Shown here: in pieces, positions 1-8,386 of the stretch
Layout of the letters: each line of letters starts with the position of its first letter
Position numbering within the stretch: the stretch's first letter is position 1
Assembly: GCF_016745275.1 (NCBI RefSeq)
Contig: NZ_JADOEP010000005.1
Location: forward strand, 1-64,000
Direction of reading: 5' to 3'
From: Enterococcus sp. BWB1-3
GTDB lineage: Bacteria; Bacillota; Bacilli; Lactobacillales; Enterococcaceae
DNA length: 64,000 bases
Notes under the pieces: model-generated
Database searches by the model: none
The model's input: the letters and a program-made list of their open reading frames with translations, nothing else
What the model was told of the DNA's origin: nothing
Translations under genes and position numbers: made by a program

Positions 1-457
1 TTTTGGTTTCAAGCGTGAGCGCCGACAAGGTGCGCTGCACCGTCGTCACTGACACACGGCAATGATTCGCAATGCTCTTCATTGATTGGTGTTCTGTCAA
101 TTCTTCAAGAACACGATAATGTACTTGCTTAGAGATAAAACAATGACGATTCACCAAATAGGTAGAAGCAGTGAAATATTTATGACAGGAACGGCAATGG
201 TATCGTTGTTTTTTCAAGCGCAAATACGTTTGCTTATTGGCACAGCGGTTTAAGAGAATCATAGAGACCTTCTTCCCATTCTTTACAAAAGCATTACTAG
301 GTGCTTTGCATAAAGGGCAACGGTGAAAAGCACGAACAAGCGCTGCTTCTGCGAGGATTACTTTCTTCCCTTTATAATCTGCTTCCTGACAACTTAGAAT
401 GTCAATATTTTTATCTTTCACTCCAAGGATTTGTTTGATAGAATCAAGTGTAGACAT
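1..457 (-). CDS. ISL3-family transposase, N-terminal part, cut by the window edge
   Basis: Read on the minus strand from the ATG at 457, an open frame runs off the left end of the window. Two CxxC pairs (CPLC near residue 42, CRSC near residue 87) form the zinc-ribbon head of ISL3 transposases, followed by a helix-turn-helix (residues about 115-140, with SVTTVQRTL). An AGGAAA ribosome site precedes the ATG. The catalytic DDE part lies outside the window, so I cannot say whether the gene is intact. The terminus of the element appears to be near 589. Confidence 0.85.
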   Translation of the reverse strand, partial: MSTLDSIKQILGVKDKNIDILSCQEADYKGKKVILAEAALVRAFHRCPLCKAPSNAFVKNGKKVSMILLNRCANKQTYLRLKKQRYHCRSCHKYFTASTYLVNRHCFISKQVHYRVLEELTEHQSMKSIANHCRVSVTTVQRTLSALTLETK

Positions 458-562
458 ACATTCATTTTCCTTTCTAGTTGGTTTTGTGGTGATTCTATTC
501 TAGCGGAAATGTTGTGTGTCTTCCTTGTTTTTTAATGAGAAAATAGGACCGATAGATTTTTT

Positions 563-589
563 TCTATCAGTCCAATAAATTATAGAGCC
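563..589 (-). repeat. Terminal inverted repeat of the ISL3-type element
   Basis: Read on the minus strand the sequence begins GGCTCTATAATTTATTGG at 589, about 130 bp upstream of the transposase start. GGCTCT-type ends are usual for ISL3 elements, so this is probably the end of the element. The other end is outside the window, so the repeat could not be paired. Confidence 0.55.
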
Positions 590-656
590 CCAATTATATA
601 AAAATATTTTTCGCCTCAATCTTACCATTTGAATAATGGGACTGTGGGACTGATGA

Positions 657-767
657 ATCATCTCTGGTATGCGCTACCTCTCTAGGACAATAAATGGTCG
701 TTACCAGCGAAAATTACAAGTGTTGACACCAATAGAATACCATAACCAGTACTACAAAGCAGCTTAA
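657..767 (+). pseudogene. IS3-family transposase, C-terminal remnant
   Basis: A 36-codon open stretch ends with LTPIEYHNQYYKAA and TAA. The motif (L/M)(S/T)P(I/V)EYRxQ at the very C-terminus is typical of IS3-family OrfB integrases. A stop codon lies just upstream in frame (654-656) and the DDE core is missing, so this is a leftover scrap of an inactivated element. Confidence 0.55.
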
Positions 768-771
768 GTTC

Positions 772-826
772 TTGTATAAGTTTTATCTGATAAATAAGTT
801 CAGTTTATCAGATAAAACTTATACAA
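772..826. repeat. Perfect 23-bp inverted repeat with 9-nt loop
   Basis: Positions 772-794 and 804-826 are exact reverse complements, separated by TAAGTTCAG. There is no T-run on either side, so a simple intrinsic terminator is not supported. It lies directly after the IS3 scrap and before an ISL3-like end, so it may be a relic of a transposition end or a recombination site. Confidence 0.7.
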
Positions 827-883
827 CAGTCAAATGATAGTGCGACAGTTGTTTCTTCAAAGACGGGTAGTTCACCACTCTGG

Positions 884-910
884 CTCATCAGTTCCATAAA
901 TTATAGAGCC
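884..910 (-). repeat. Second ISL3-like terminus, orphan
   Basis: The minus strand reads GGCTCTATAATTTATGGAAC at 910, nearly the same as the terminus at 589. No transposase is attached. It looks like a solo end from a related, deleted element. Confidence 0.4.
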
Positions 911-1221
911 GAAAAAAAGAGTGTTCAGCCATACCTTGGCTTAAACACTTCTTTTCTCTCTTCTCTTTTTCTGGGAAACATTTGTTGTTTTATACGGTAC
1001 TAGTGATTTAATATAGAGCTAAACCAATGACAGTTATTTTCTTCATCTCAAAACAAGTGTAGATGATTTTTTTCATAAACTGACTGAGATGGATTCTGTA
1101 CTGGTAGTTGTCGGAAAACCAATCCTTTCCAGTAGCTTAAATTTTTCATCGTTAACCATGAAAAATAATTTAGTAGTACCAGCTTCTATTAAACCATACA
1201 TATGCTATCACTTTCATATTT
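911..1221. other. Intergenic DNA with no recognised gene
   Basis: AT-rich sequence between the IS debris and the end of scrB. A 64-codon frame at 1089 has no recognisable features and overlaps the end of scrB. I see no convincing promoter or terminator here. Confidence 0.5.
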
Positions 1222-2604
1222 TCACATTACTTTTGCCAACTCATAAATCAAGATTTCATTTATCTTTTCACTGGAGAAGGTAATAGTTGCTGCTGATGTT
1301 TTTGGAAAAAAGCGGGCACTAGCAACATGCTTTCCTTCATTCAAAAACAATTCACTGGAAGTAGATTCTAAATACCATTGATACTGGTATAGAGGCTCAT
1401 CCAGAATTAGTTCCCTAACTTCAATCTCTCCATTGAACCAATTTAAACGGTTTAACTGTACCTTTTTTTCGGATGCATCATAGTTAAAATATAGATTGTC
1501 ATTTATACAATAAGAAAAGTTTGAGAACCCCTGATAATTTTCTGAAAGTAGCTCTAATCGGCAATTTGGAAATGTAAAGATTTCATTTTGAACATTAAAT
1601 TTTGTTTCTGCAGTTCTTAGCTGCTGCAACTCTGCAACTGGTCGCTGAATCAAGTGATCGTCTTTAACCGTCAGCTCTCTGGGAATTGTCAGCATATGCA
1701 GCCACCCCTCTTCTATCGTAGGTACCGTTGTCTCCTGTTCAGGAAACATTGAGCCCATCCAGCCCAAAGAAAGTACTCGCCCATCTGCTTTAAAGCTTTG
1801 AGGAGCATAATAATCAAATCCCCAGTCAATCTCGCGCATGTCCATGTCTGTTGAAAATATGCCGTTTTCAAATTTTCCACTACGATAAACAGTCTGATTC
1901 AAATTTTTATAGTGTATGTCATCTTCTTCAATTCCTTGAGGTGAATAAATAAAGATATCCTGCTCCTCAAAGTGAAGCAAATCAGGACATTCCCACATAT
2001 ACCCGTTTTGTTCAAGGATACGTTCATCACCGGCTCTCAGAAATAGTCTAGGTCCCTCCCACTCAATTAAGTCTTTGGAAAAGTAGACTAATGCTTCTCC
2101 TTGTTTTTCATTGGTTTGAGCACCCAATAACAGGTACCAGCCCTGTTGTTCAGGATCGTACCAAACCTTCGGATCACGAACATGACGTGTGTAGCCTTTA
2201 GGGTGAGGGAAAATCGGGCCAATTTTTCTAAATGTAAAACCATCCTCTGATACAGCCATACATTGATAACTGAGATTTATTCCGGCAGCATCAATCACAT
2301 TTCCTGTATAAAACACATATAATTTTTCCTGATATTCAACTGCACTTCCCGAATAAACACCATCTTTATCAAACCATTTGTCAGGGAACAGAGCGATTTC
2401 CGCTTGTTGCCAATGAATTAAATCAACTGAATAAGCATGCCCCCAGCATTTATTTTCATGTGTTGTATTTTGAGGGTTTAGCTGATAAAACACATGGTAG
2501 AATCCTTTAAATTTGATTAAACCATTTGGATCATTTAATAATCCTTTCTTTGGGAAAATATGATAGCCTAATGAATAGTCTATTTTTTCAGTTTGTTCAT
2601 CCAA
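1222..2604 (-). CDS. scrB: Sucrose-6-phosphate hydrolase (glycoside hydrolase family 32)
   Basis: Hydrolyses sucrose-6-phosphate delivered by the adjacent PTS permease to glucose-6-phosphate and fructose in the cytoplasm. The 460 residues carry the GH32 signatures in order: NDPNG at 24-28 (Asp25 nucleophile), RDP at 143-145 (transition-state Asp) and WEC at 204-206 (Glu205 acid/base). Length is normal for the family. The frame opens with TTG at 2604, inside the 3' end of scrA (25-bp overlap), with a G-rich GGGGGTG upstream; the nearby ATG at 2600 is out of frame. Translational coupling to scrA is likely. Alternative substrates such as other beta-fructosides cannot be excluded, but the neighbours favour sucrose. 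Confidence 0.92.
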   Translation of the reverse strand: MDEQTEKIDYSLGYHIFPKKGLLNDPNGLIKFKGFYHVFYQLNPQNTTHENKCWGHAYSVDLIHWQQAEIALFPDKWFDKDGVYSGSAVEYQEKLYVFYTGNVIDAAGINLSYQCMAVSEDGFTFRKIGPIFPHPKGYTRHVRDPKVWYDPEQQGWYLLLGAQTNEKQGEALVYFSKDLIEWEGPRLFLRAGDERILEQNGYMWECPDLLHFEEQDIFIYSPQGIEEDDIHYKNLNQTVYRSGKFENGIFSTDMDMREIDWGFDYYAPQSFKADGRVLSLGWMGSMFPEQETTVPTIEEGWLHMLTIPRELTVKDDHLIQRPVAELQQLRTAETKFNVQNEIFTFPNCRLELLSENYQGFSNFSYCINDNLYFNYDASEKKVQLNRLNWFNGEIEVRELILDEPLYQYQWYLESTSSELFLNEGKHVASARFFPKTSAATITFSSEKINEILIYELAKVM

Positions 2605-4013
2605 AAATTCAACACCCCCAACTTTTCTTCTCTTAATTTATCACTATATCCAAACATGTAAGTTAATACAAAGGCAACTCCTATTGAAACCAAATTAGCC
2701 AATACATACTGAATTAATTGACCATTTAAATAAAGCAATGTTCCCGGAATTACAGTTATTGACATGCCTGTTCCGGCTAAGCTCATTAAGCTTGCTGTAA
2801 AACCACCTGCTGCCCCTCCTATCAGTCCCATGATAAACGGTTTTACATAACGAAGATTCACACCAAAAATAGCTGGCTCAGTAATCCCCAAAAATGCAGA
2901 TAAAGCGGATGGAAACGCCAAAGCTTTTAATTTAGAAGAGTTGGTTTTAACAGCTACAGCCAGAGTTGCTCCCCCCTGTGCTGCTATTGCACAGGTTATA
3001 ATCGCATTAAATGGATTAGCACCTGTATTTGCCAACAGCTGTACTTCTAAGAAATTAAAAATATGATGGATTCCTGTTACTACAATTAGCTGGTGGGAGA
3101 ATCCGATTATTAATCCTGCCAAACCAAATGGCAAATCTAAAATCCACTCAGTAGCATTCAAAACCACTGTTTCCATTGAATGGAAAATCGGTCCTATAAT
3201 CATTAAAGACAGCAGACTCATTACTAGTAATGTAAGAACTGGTGTTACTAAAAGATCCAATGTATCAGGAATTACTTTTCTTAACGATTTTTCAAATTTA
3301 GCGCCCAGAACACCGGCAATAAATGCAGGTAAAACAGTCCCCTGATAACCCACAATTGGAATAAAGCCTGCTATTATGAGAGGGGCAGCTGATCCGTCGG
3401 CGATTGCATATGCGTTAGGCAGAACCGGATTTACCAGCATCAGACCCAAAACAATCCCAATAACAGGACTTCCTCCAAATACCTTAAATGTTGACCAGGC
3501 AATTAATGCTGGTAAAAAGGCAAAAGCTGTATCTGTCAAAATTTGTGTATATAATAAAAAATTTGGATTAATTGCTTCAGGTGTTGTACCCAAAACAGCC
3601 AGTACCTGGGGTTGTGTCAATAACCCTCTCAAGCCCATAAACAAACCGGTTGCAACTAAAACAGGAATAATCGGTACAAAAACATCCCCAAAAGTTCTTA
3701 ACATTTGCTGGAACCAATTTCTGGATTCAACAGCTTCATCTTTTATTTCAATCTTTGATGATTCATTGCCCCCTAATTTAGTTATTTCATCATAAATTTT
3801 ATTTACCGTTCCTGTTCCAAAAATAATTTGATACTGTCCCGAATTAAAAAATGCTCCCTTTACCTTGTCAATTGACTCCACCTTTTCTTTATTAATCAAC
3901 GATTCATCATTCACCATAAGCCTTAAACGTGTCGCACAATGAGCGGTGCTCCTGATATTTCCAGCCCCTCCTATTGCTTCAATAACTGCTTTTGCAATCT
4001 CACGATTTTCCAT
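2580..4013 (-). CDS. scrA: PTS sucrose-type permease, EIIBC
   Basis: Membrane permease that imports and phosphorylates a sugar, most likely sucrose. The N-terminal EIIB domain (about 1-85) has the phosphocysteine motif with Cys26 (HCATRLRL). The EIIC domain (about 105-465) is strongly hydrophobic with many membrane spans and ends in a sequence typical of the glucose/sucrose family. No EIIA domain follows, so at 477 residues it must borrow EIIA from another PTS protein. I chose the ATG at 4013 because GAGGAGG lies just upstream; an earlier frame start would read through that site. First gene after the operator-bearing promoter, with scrB overlapping its end. Confidence 0.9.
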   Translation of the reverse strand: MENREIAKAVIEAIGGAGNIRSTAHCATRLRLMVNDESLINKEKVESIDKVKGAFFNSGQYQIIFGTGTVNKIYDEITKLGGNESSKIEIKDEAVESRNWFQQMLRTFGDVFVPIIPVLVATGLFMGLRGLLTQPQVLAVLGTTPEAINPNFLLYTQILTDTAFAFLPALIAWSTFKVFGGSPVIGIVLGLMLVNPVLPNAYAIADGSAAPLIIAGFIPIVGYQGTVLPAFIAGVLGAKFEKSLRKVIPDTLDLLVTPVLTLLVMSLLSLMIIGPIFHSMETVVLNATEWILDLPFGLAGLIIGFSHQLIVVTGIHHIFNFLEVQLLANTGANPFNAIITCAIAAQGGATLAVAVKTNSSKLKALAFPSALSAFLGITEPAIFGVNLRYVKPFIMGLIGGAAGGFTASLMSLAGTGMSITVIPGTLLYLNGQLIQYVLANLVSIGVAFVLTYMFGYSDKLREEKLGVLNFWMNKLKK

Positions 4014-4032
4014 CTTTCTTCCTCCTCGATAC

Positions 4033-4074
4033 GGAACCGTTCCCACATTTAGTTCAAACGTGTGGAACCGTTCC
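4033..4074 (-). promoter_or_regulatory. Tandem LacI-type operators of the scr operon
   Basis: Two identical 11-bp palindromes GGAACCGTTCC lie at 4033-4043 and 4064-4074. Their centres are 31 bp apart, about three helical turns, between promoter and scrA. They are probable binding sites for the neighbouring LacI-type regulator. Spacing on one face of the helix suits cooperative binding. Confidence 0.8.
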
Positions 4075-4084
4075 CTTTTTCATC

Positions 4085-4113
4085 AGAATAACTGCTTTTC
4101 ATTAATATGTCAA
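4085..4113 (-). promoter_or_regulatory. scrA promoter
   Basis: Minus-strand TTGACA (4108-4113), 17-bp spacer, TATTCT (4085-4090). Transcription would start a few bases before the first operator, so a bound repressor would block initiation or early elongation. Confidence 0.75.
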
Positions 4114-4124
4114 TCAAAATTTTT

Positions 4125-4167
4125 AAGCGATAAGCAACGCAGTTTCTCCTGCAGTTGCTTATCGCTT
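4125..4167 (-). terminator. Hairpin after scrR
   Basis: AAGCGATAAGCAAC and its complement form a 14-bp stem (4125-4138 with 4154-4167) immediately downstream of the scrR stop. The following minus-strand bases are only moderately T-rich, so termination may be partial. It lies just upstream of the scrA -35 box. Confidence 0.5.
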
Positions 4168-4176
4168 CTGATCCAT

Positions 4177-5166
4177 CTATTTATTTTTAAAATAACCGAC
4201 ACTATCCCGATACAACAAGTCTATAGGAATTTCAGGAATAGAGTCTATTGTTTCTCGATAAATCAGCTTTTCCATACAATCTGAAGCAAGTGCCCCCAAC
4301 CTCTCATGATGTAAGTCAATGGTAGTTAAAGATGGATAAACATAGTCTCCAATAGAATATCCCCCAAAGCCGGCAACTGAAACGGTTTCTCCTATAGTTA
4401 TTCCCAGCCTGTGTGCCGCTTTCATCAAACCAATGGCTATATTATCTGTAGCCGCAATATAAAGACTTCCCTGTGGAGCTTGAAGCTCTTCATATCCCAG
4501 ATGAAATGCATCTTCCACTTCAAAACCTGTCTCCAGAAAAGTGAGCTGTGTTCCCTTTAGTTGAGAGAACCCGGCAATTACTCCTGCTTTTCTTTTCACA
4601 CCAACCTCGATATCCTGTTCAGTAACTCCCACGTAAACAATCTTCTGATGTCCAAATTGAAGTAAGCCTTCAGCTAAATATATACCCGCCTGATAATTAT
4701 TATGAGTTAAAGAAGTAATTCGTTCATCTTCTTGCCCTAAAACCAAAACTGGTACTTTTAAAGTCTTAATTGTTTCTATATGCCTTTCAGTAATAGCTGT
4801 TGCCATTAAGATAATACCGGCAACTTTATTCTGCTCCAGATTATGTAAACTCTCAATTTCCCGATTTATATTTAACTCTGTATTAACCATCAACAGCTGG
4901 CGGCCATACTCACGCTCTTTCCGCTCAAGACCAACTAAAGTGCTGATAGCTGATGGGGAATTAATTCGTGGTAAGATGACACCTGTAAAATTACTTTTCT
5001 GTGATTTTAGATTACGGGCGAATTCGTTTGGACTATAATTATGTTTTTGTATAATTTTTTCAATTTTTTCAGCAGTTTCTTTACTTACATAGCCGTTATT
5101 GAGATAGCGGGAAACTGTACTTTTTGAAACTCCGGCTTCTTTTGCAATTCCTTTAATAGTAATCAT
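4177..5166 (-). CDS. scrR: LacI-family transcriptional regulator, probable sucrose operon repressor
   Basis: 329 residues. The N-terminal helix-turn-helix (residues 2-25, IKGIAKEAGVSKSTVSRYLN) and hinge with ARNLKSQKS are classic LacI/GalR features; a periplasmic-binding-like sugar-sensing domain follows from about residue 60. It sits directly upstream of scrA-scrB on the same strand, and the two GGAACCGTTCC palindromes in between are the obvious targets. Ligand is inferred, probably sucrose-6-phosphate or fructose, from context only. Confidence 0.85.
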   Translation of the reverse strand: MITIKGIAKEAGVSKSTVSRYLNNGYVSKETAEKIEKIIQKHNYSPNEFARNLKSQKSNFTGVILPRINSPSAISTLVGLERKEREYGRQLLMVNTELNINREIESLHNLEQNKVAGIILMATAITERHIETIKTLKVPVLVLGQEDERITSLTHNNYQAGIYLAEGLLQFGHQKIVYVGVTEQDIEVGVKRKAGVIAGFSQLKGTQLTFLETGFEVEDAFHLGYEELQAPQGSLYIAATDNIAIGLMKAAHRLGITIGETVSVAGFGGYSIGDYVYPSLTTIDLHHERLGALASDCMEKLIYRETIDSIPEIPIDLLYRDSVGYFKNK

Positions 5167-5389
5167 AAATTACCTCCATAAAAGTACCTTATCTCTACAA
5201 TAATTCAAAAGTCTGGGTAAATCAATAAGAATACAATTTTGAATTTACCTATTTTTCACTAAAACCTTTATTATATCAATAGTTATAGAAGCTGTCTTCT
5301 AAACAAATGAAATACACTTCTAAACACTGTTAGTTCAATGATTTTCTGTATTAGTTTCAAAAATCAGTGAACGTTTTGTTTTACAGATC

Positions 5390-5901
5390 GAGGAGGAGAT
5401 CAGTGGTTACTGTTACGTATTTACGTTTGAGGACAATGAAATGGGTGAGCCTGAACTGGCAAAGGTTTTTGAAGTGAATATGGGAAGAATGATTAATATG
5501 ATTCCAATTCCATTGGAAAATGGTTAAATGAATGCATTTATGACTAATCTTCCAGCAACAATCATGAGAGAATAAATTCTTGAACTCTATAATAAGTACT
5601 GGGAAATCGAGAAACTCTGGCAGATAATAAAAAACAAATTAAAAATGGAACAGGTTTCGGGCAGAGGCTTAACTTGTGTCTATCAAAATTTTTTAGCCTG
5701 AGGGTTTGTTTACAACATGGTTCAGGATATGATGAGTCATTTAAATCAGAGTCAGAAAGAGACAAAAAAGAAAATCAATGAAAATATAATGATTGGGTTG
5801 TGGAAAGATCAGTTGATTGACATTATCTTTGAAAATGACAGCAAGGAAAAAAGGTTTCGGTTCAAAAAGTTGGCAGAAGACATTCTGCTATGCTTCGAGT
5901 A
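5390..5901 (+). pseudogene. IS4-type DDE transposase, decayed C-terminal part
   Basis: One reading frame (5399 and 5717 are in phase) encodes recognisable transposase sequence broken by three stop codons: after IPLENG (5525), after TIMRE and after YQNFLA. The stretch ELYNKYWEIEKLWQIIKNKL contains the YxxRWxIE-like motif with the final catalytic Glu of IS4-type transposases, followed by GFVYNMVQDMMSHL. The intact-looking 61-codon frame from 5717 is only the tail of this dead gene. The N-terminal half is missing. Confidence 0.7.
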
Positions 5902-5936
5902 ACTGGAGAAGCCCTTGTACTATGACTTGAATTGAA

Positions 5937-6560
5937 ATGAGTGTTCCACGATAAAGCACCTATTTTTTATAAAATAGTAATTATCAAAAATTTCATCTTA
6001 TTGTCAAAGAAATTTCTTTGACGGTTATTTGAGACATACAAACATTGCTCCTGAGATTACTCGTTGCACTGGAAGGTTCTAAAATGTACCCAATACCCGC
6101 AGGTAACAAAAAGCTTGTTGCTTCTATGTCTATATTTTTCACTGCACTATACTTCGTTTCGATCTCATCACTTTCTAAATGGCAAAGCCATTAAGAATTG
6201 AAGGACTTCGTTCCGATCCTCGAAGCATGTCTGGGGGGCATGTATGAACTTGCTCCTACGCTTCTTCGAATGCTCGAATCATACAAAGACTGGAACACCG
6301 TTTATTCGGTTTTAAGGATCTCAGACATACTTTTGTCACAGTCCCTTGAAGGATTCCGTTCTGATCCTCGAAGCAGTTATTGTTCGCCTCAAGTTGTCAG
6401 TTCCACTTTTGTCAGATTTTTTAGTAGAAGGATATACGTATGATAGTCAAATGAATTAGCGAGTATTCATTCCAGAAAGAGAAGCCATTAATATAAAGAC
6501 TGGAAGACTGTTTATTCGCTCTTAAGGGTTCAGGACATATGAATGCCACAATCTCTCCTT
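5937..6560. repeat. Mosaic of dispersed intergenic repeats (copy A)
   Basis: Non-coding stretch built from blocks found elsewhere in the window. These are a GGCAAAGCCATTAAGAATTG block near 6181 (also at 13.7 kb reversed and three times at 55.1 kb), a TTCCGATCCTCGAAGCATG block, and GGAACACCGTTTATTCGG (6292) running into TTTTGTCACAGTCCC (ends 6345). A short open frame across it (6198-6443) is repeat DNA rather than a gene. Confidence 0.75.
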
Positions 6561-6618
6561 ATATTTTTCTTGTTCAGAGGCTAAATCCTTTCATATTGTT
6601 AGTTTAAAAAAAGCCAAA

Positions 6619-7290
6619 TTACAGGTTGTTTTCTGCCCGCTGAATAATCGATTCGAATATCGCTTCATTATAAGTAACCGCTGCTCCGTGTCCGCAAAAA
6701 ATTTGTTTCAGCTGAGTCTGTTGGGTTAATTTTTTTACAGATTGAATTGCTTCCTTTCTATTGTTCGTTGCCAACGCAGGGAATGGAAAGAGCCAGCGTG
6801 TATCACCTGAAATTGCCAGTCCTCCCCTTGTCTGAAGAAGGTCCCCAACATAGGCAGAATCATTTCGTCTATCAATTAAAGAGATAGAACCGTTAGTATG
6901 ACCGGGTGTTTCATATATTGACAAAGAGCCGATGCTGCTGCATTCATCCAGCAGAAGATCTGGCTGAACCGGCATATTTATATTTTTTACATGATTAGAA
7001 CTATCCTCAAATTCTTTTCTGCCAATACATATTTTTGCTTGGGGGAAATGATCTTTTATTTTGGTGAGGTCCCCCGTATGATCCGAGTGAGCATGGGTAA
7101 TGACGATGTATTTTAATGGCAAATTGGTTTCTTCAATGGCTTTAATGATGGACTTCGCTTGTCCGTTTTTGCTGCAGTCAATCAGTGTGCAGAAATCGTT
7201 TTCCAGGATAATATAACAGTTTATTGGAAATATCCTGGGCATAGTAATCAGTTGAAGTGAGTATGTCTGCGGGTACCTAATAATTTTCAT
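6619..7290 (-). CDS. Metallo-beta-lactamase-fold hydrolase
   Basis: 223 residues with the zinc-binding signature THAHSDHTG (residues about 75-83), the later ETPGHTNGS His, the bridging Asp in YVGDLL and the final CGHG His. The pattern fits glyoxalase II-like or quorum-quenching-type hydrolases; substrate unknown. The start at 7290 is chosen for the AAGGAGG seven bases upstream; it overlaps the end of the MerR gene by 14 bp, so the two are translated from one message. A job in removing whatever the MerR protein senses is a reasonable inference. Confidence 0.8.
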   Translation of the reverse strand: MKIIRYPQTYSLQLITMPRIFPINCYIILENDFCTLIDCSKNGQAKSIIKAIEETNLPLKYIVITHAHSDHTGDLTKIKDHFPQAKICIGRKEFEDSSNHVKNINMPVQPDLLLDECSSIGSLSIYETPGHTNGSISLIDRRNDSAYVGDLLQTRGGLAISGDTRWLFPFPALATNNRKEAIQSVKKLTQQTQLKQIFCGHGAAVTYNEAIFESIIQRAENNL

Positions 7291-7741
7291 CAGCTTCCTC
7301 CTTAATCTCTTCAAAAACAACCTCAATAAAATGATCTAAAAAATGAACAGCATTGTTCTTTTGCCAATACTTGAGTAGCTCCTGAAAATTTTCCGGATAA
7401 GGAATCTGTTTTAAAAGATCCAGAATTGACTGATAATGTACAATGGTTTTTTCCAGATCAGTGATTTTCTTTTTTAGAAGCTTCTGACCTTCCAAGTTGC
7501 ATGCTTCTGATAGCTCCTGATCAAAAAGAATTAGAAAGGCTTTGATTTCTTTTAGTGAGAAATGAGCGTATTTCATAACAACAATGTATTTTAATTTTAA
7601 CAAATCATTTTGGGAGTAGAATCTGTAATTATTATCTTTTCTTTCAGGAAAAATCAGTTTTTCTTTTTCGTAGTAACGGATTGTGTCCTTTGATAAATGA
7701 GTCATTTTAGCCGCTTCATTAATTGTCCACATAGTCTTCAT
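7277..7741 (-). CDS. MerR-family transcriptional regulator
   Basis: 154 residues. N-terminal winged helix-turn-helix (WTINEAAKMTHLSKDTIRYYEKEKL, about 5-30) with the family hallmark RYYE, followed by a dimerising coiled coil (about 78-115). No metal-binding cysteine cluster near the C-terminus, so it belongs to the effector- or stress-sensing branch rather than the metal sensors. Start chosen at 7741, with AAGGAGG nine bases upstream. Likely autoregulates the two-gene operon with the hydrolase. Confidence 0.82.
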   Translation of the reverse strand: MKTMWTINEAAKMTHLSKDTIRYYEKEKLIFPERKDNNYRFYSQNDLLKLKYIVVMKYAHFSLKEIKAFLILFDQELSEACNLEGQKLLKKKITDLEKTIVHYQSILDLLKQIPYPENFQELLKYWQKNNAVHFLDHFIEVVFEEIKEEADENY

Positions 7742-7872
7742 AGTAAATCCTCCTTGCATTTATCATAACATTGAAGTAAACTCCACAGTCAACAGAGAAA
7801 ATAATTTGTCAGGAAAAGCTTTATTTTCAGTAAAGTATAAGCTTTCTTCTTTATTTACTGTTTCAAATTCGA

Positions 7873-7878
7873 TATAAT
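7873..7878 (+). promoter_or_regulatory. -10 box of ctsR-clpC
   Basis: TATAAT at 7873-7878. The -35 region is poor (T-rich around 7850-7855). The CtsR box begins four bases downstream, over the expected transcription start. Confidence 0.6.
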
Positions 7879-7881
7879 TAT

Positions 7882-7898
7882 GGTCAGTAATAGTCAAG
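7882..7898 (+). promoter_or_regulatory. CtsR operator
   Basis: Heptads GGTCAGT and AGTCAAG separated by AAT closely match the CtsR consensus direct repeat RGTCAAA-N3-RGTCAAA. It overlaps the presumed start of transcription and precedes the ctsR ribosome site, giving autoregulation of the class III heat-shock operon. Confidence 0.8.
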
Positions 7899-7912
7899 GG
7901 AGAAGGATGGAT

Positions 7913-8383
7913 ATGATGAATAATCAGAACACTTCTGATTTGATTGAGGCGTATTTGAAAAAGATTTTAGAGGAAAGCAATAAAATTGAAATTCGTCGTG
8001 CAGAAATGGCTAACTTGTTTAACTGTGTTCCCTCCCAGATAAATTATGTAATAAACACTCGTTTTACGATTCAGCGTGGTTATGCGGTTGAAAGTAAGCG
8101 GGGCGGAGGCGGATATATTCGGATTGCTAAGGTTCATTTGTCAGACAGTACACAACTGTTGGATCAGATTGAAAAATTTATCGGTGATCAGCTGTCAGAG
8201 AAAGATGCACTGACTTTTGTGCAGAAATTATATGAGGAAGAAGTTATTACAAAACGGGAAGGAAATATTATGCTTGCCGCTTTAGGAAAAAATGTGCTGG
8301 GAAAATTTGGTGCAAATGAAGAATTTTTACGGGCTCAGTTAATGTGTTCTTTTTTAGAACGTCTGAGCTATGAGGAGGAATAA
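7913..8383 (+). CDS. ctsR: Transcriptional repressor of class III stress genes
   Basis: About 156 residues. N-terminal winged helix-turn-helix with the strongly conserved SQINYVINTRFT and the glycine-rich wing ESKRGGGGYIRI that contacts DNA and senses heat. The C-terminal part is the ClpC/McsB interaction region. Three in-frame ATGs (7907, 7913, 7916) lie after GGGAGAAGG; I favour 7913 or 7916 on spacing. clpC starts three bases after the stop. The mcsA and mcsB genes found in bacilli are absent, as is usual in lactobacilli and enterococci. Confidence 0.92.
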   Translation: MMNNQNTSDLIEAYLKKILEESNKIEIRRAEMANLFNCVPSQINYVINTRFTIQRGYAVESKRGGGGYIRIAKVHLSDSTQLLDQIEKFIGDQLSEKDALTFVQKLYEEEVITKREGNIMLAALGKNVLGKFGANEEFLRAQLMCSFLERLSYEEE

Positions 8384-8386
8384 ACT

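Noticed and set aside
5717-5902. 61-codon frame as a small gene
   Set aside because: It continues an upstream transposase frame across stop codons and is only the tail of a dead IS4-type gene.
6198-6443. 81-codon frame in the 6-kb repeat region
   Set aside because: The same sequence blocks recur elsewhere in non-coding positions with stops, so it is repeat DNA.
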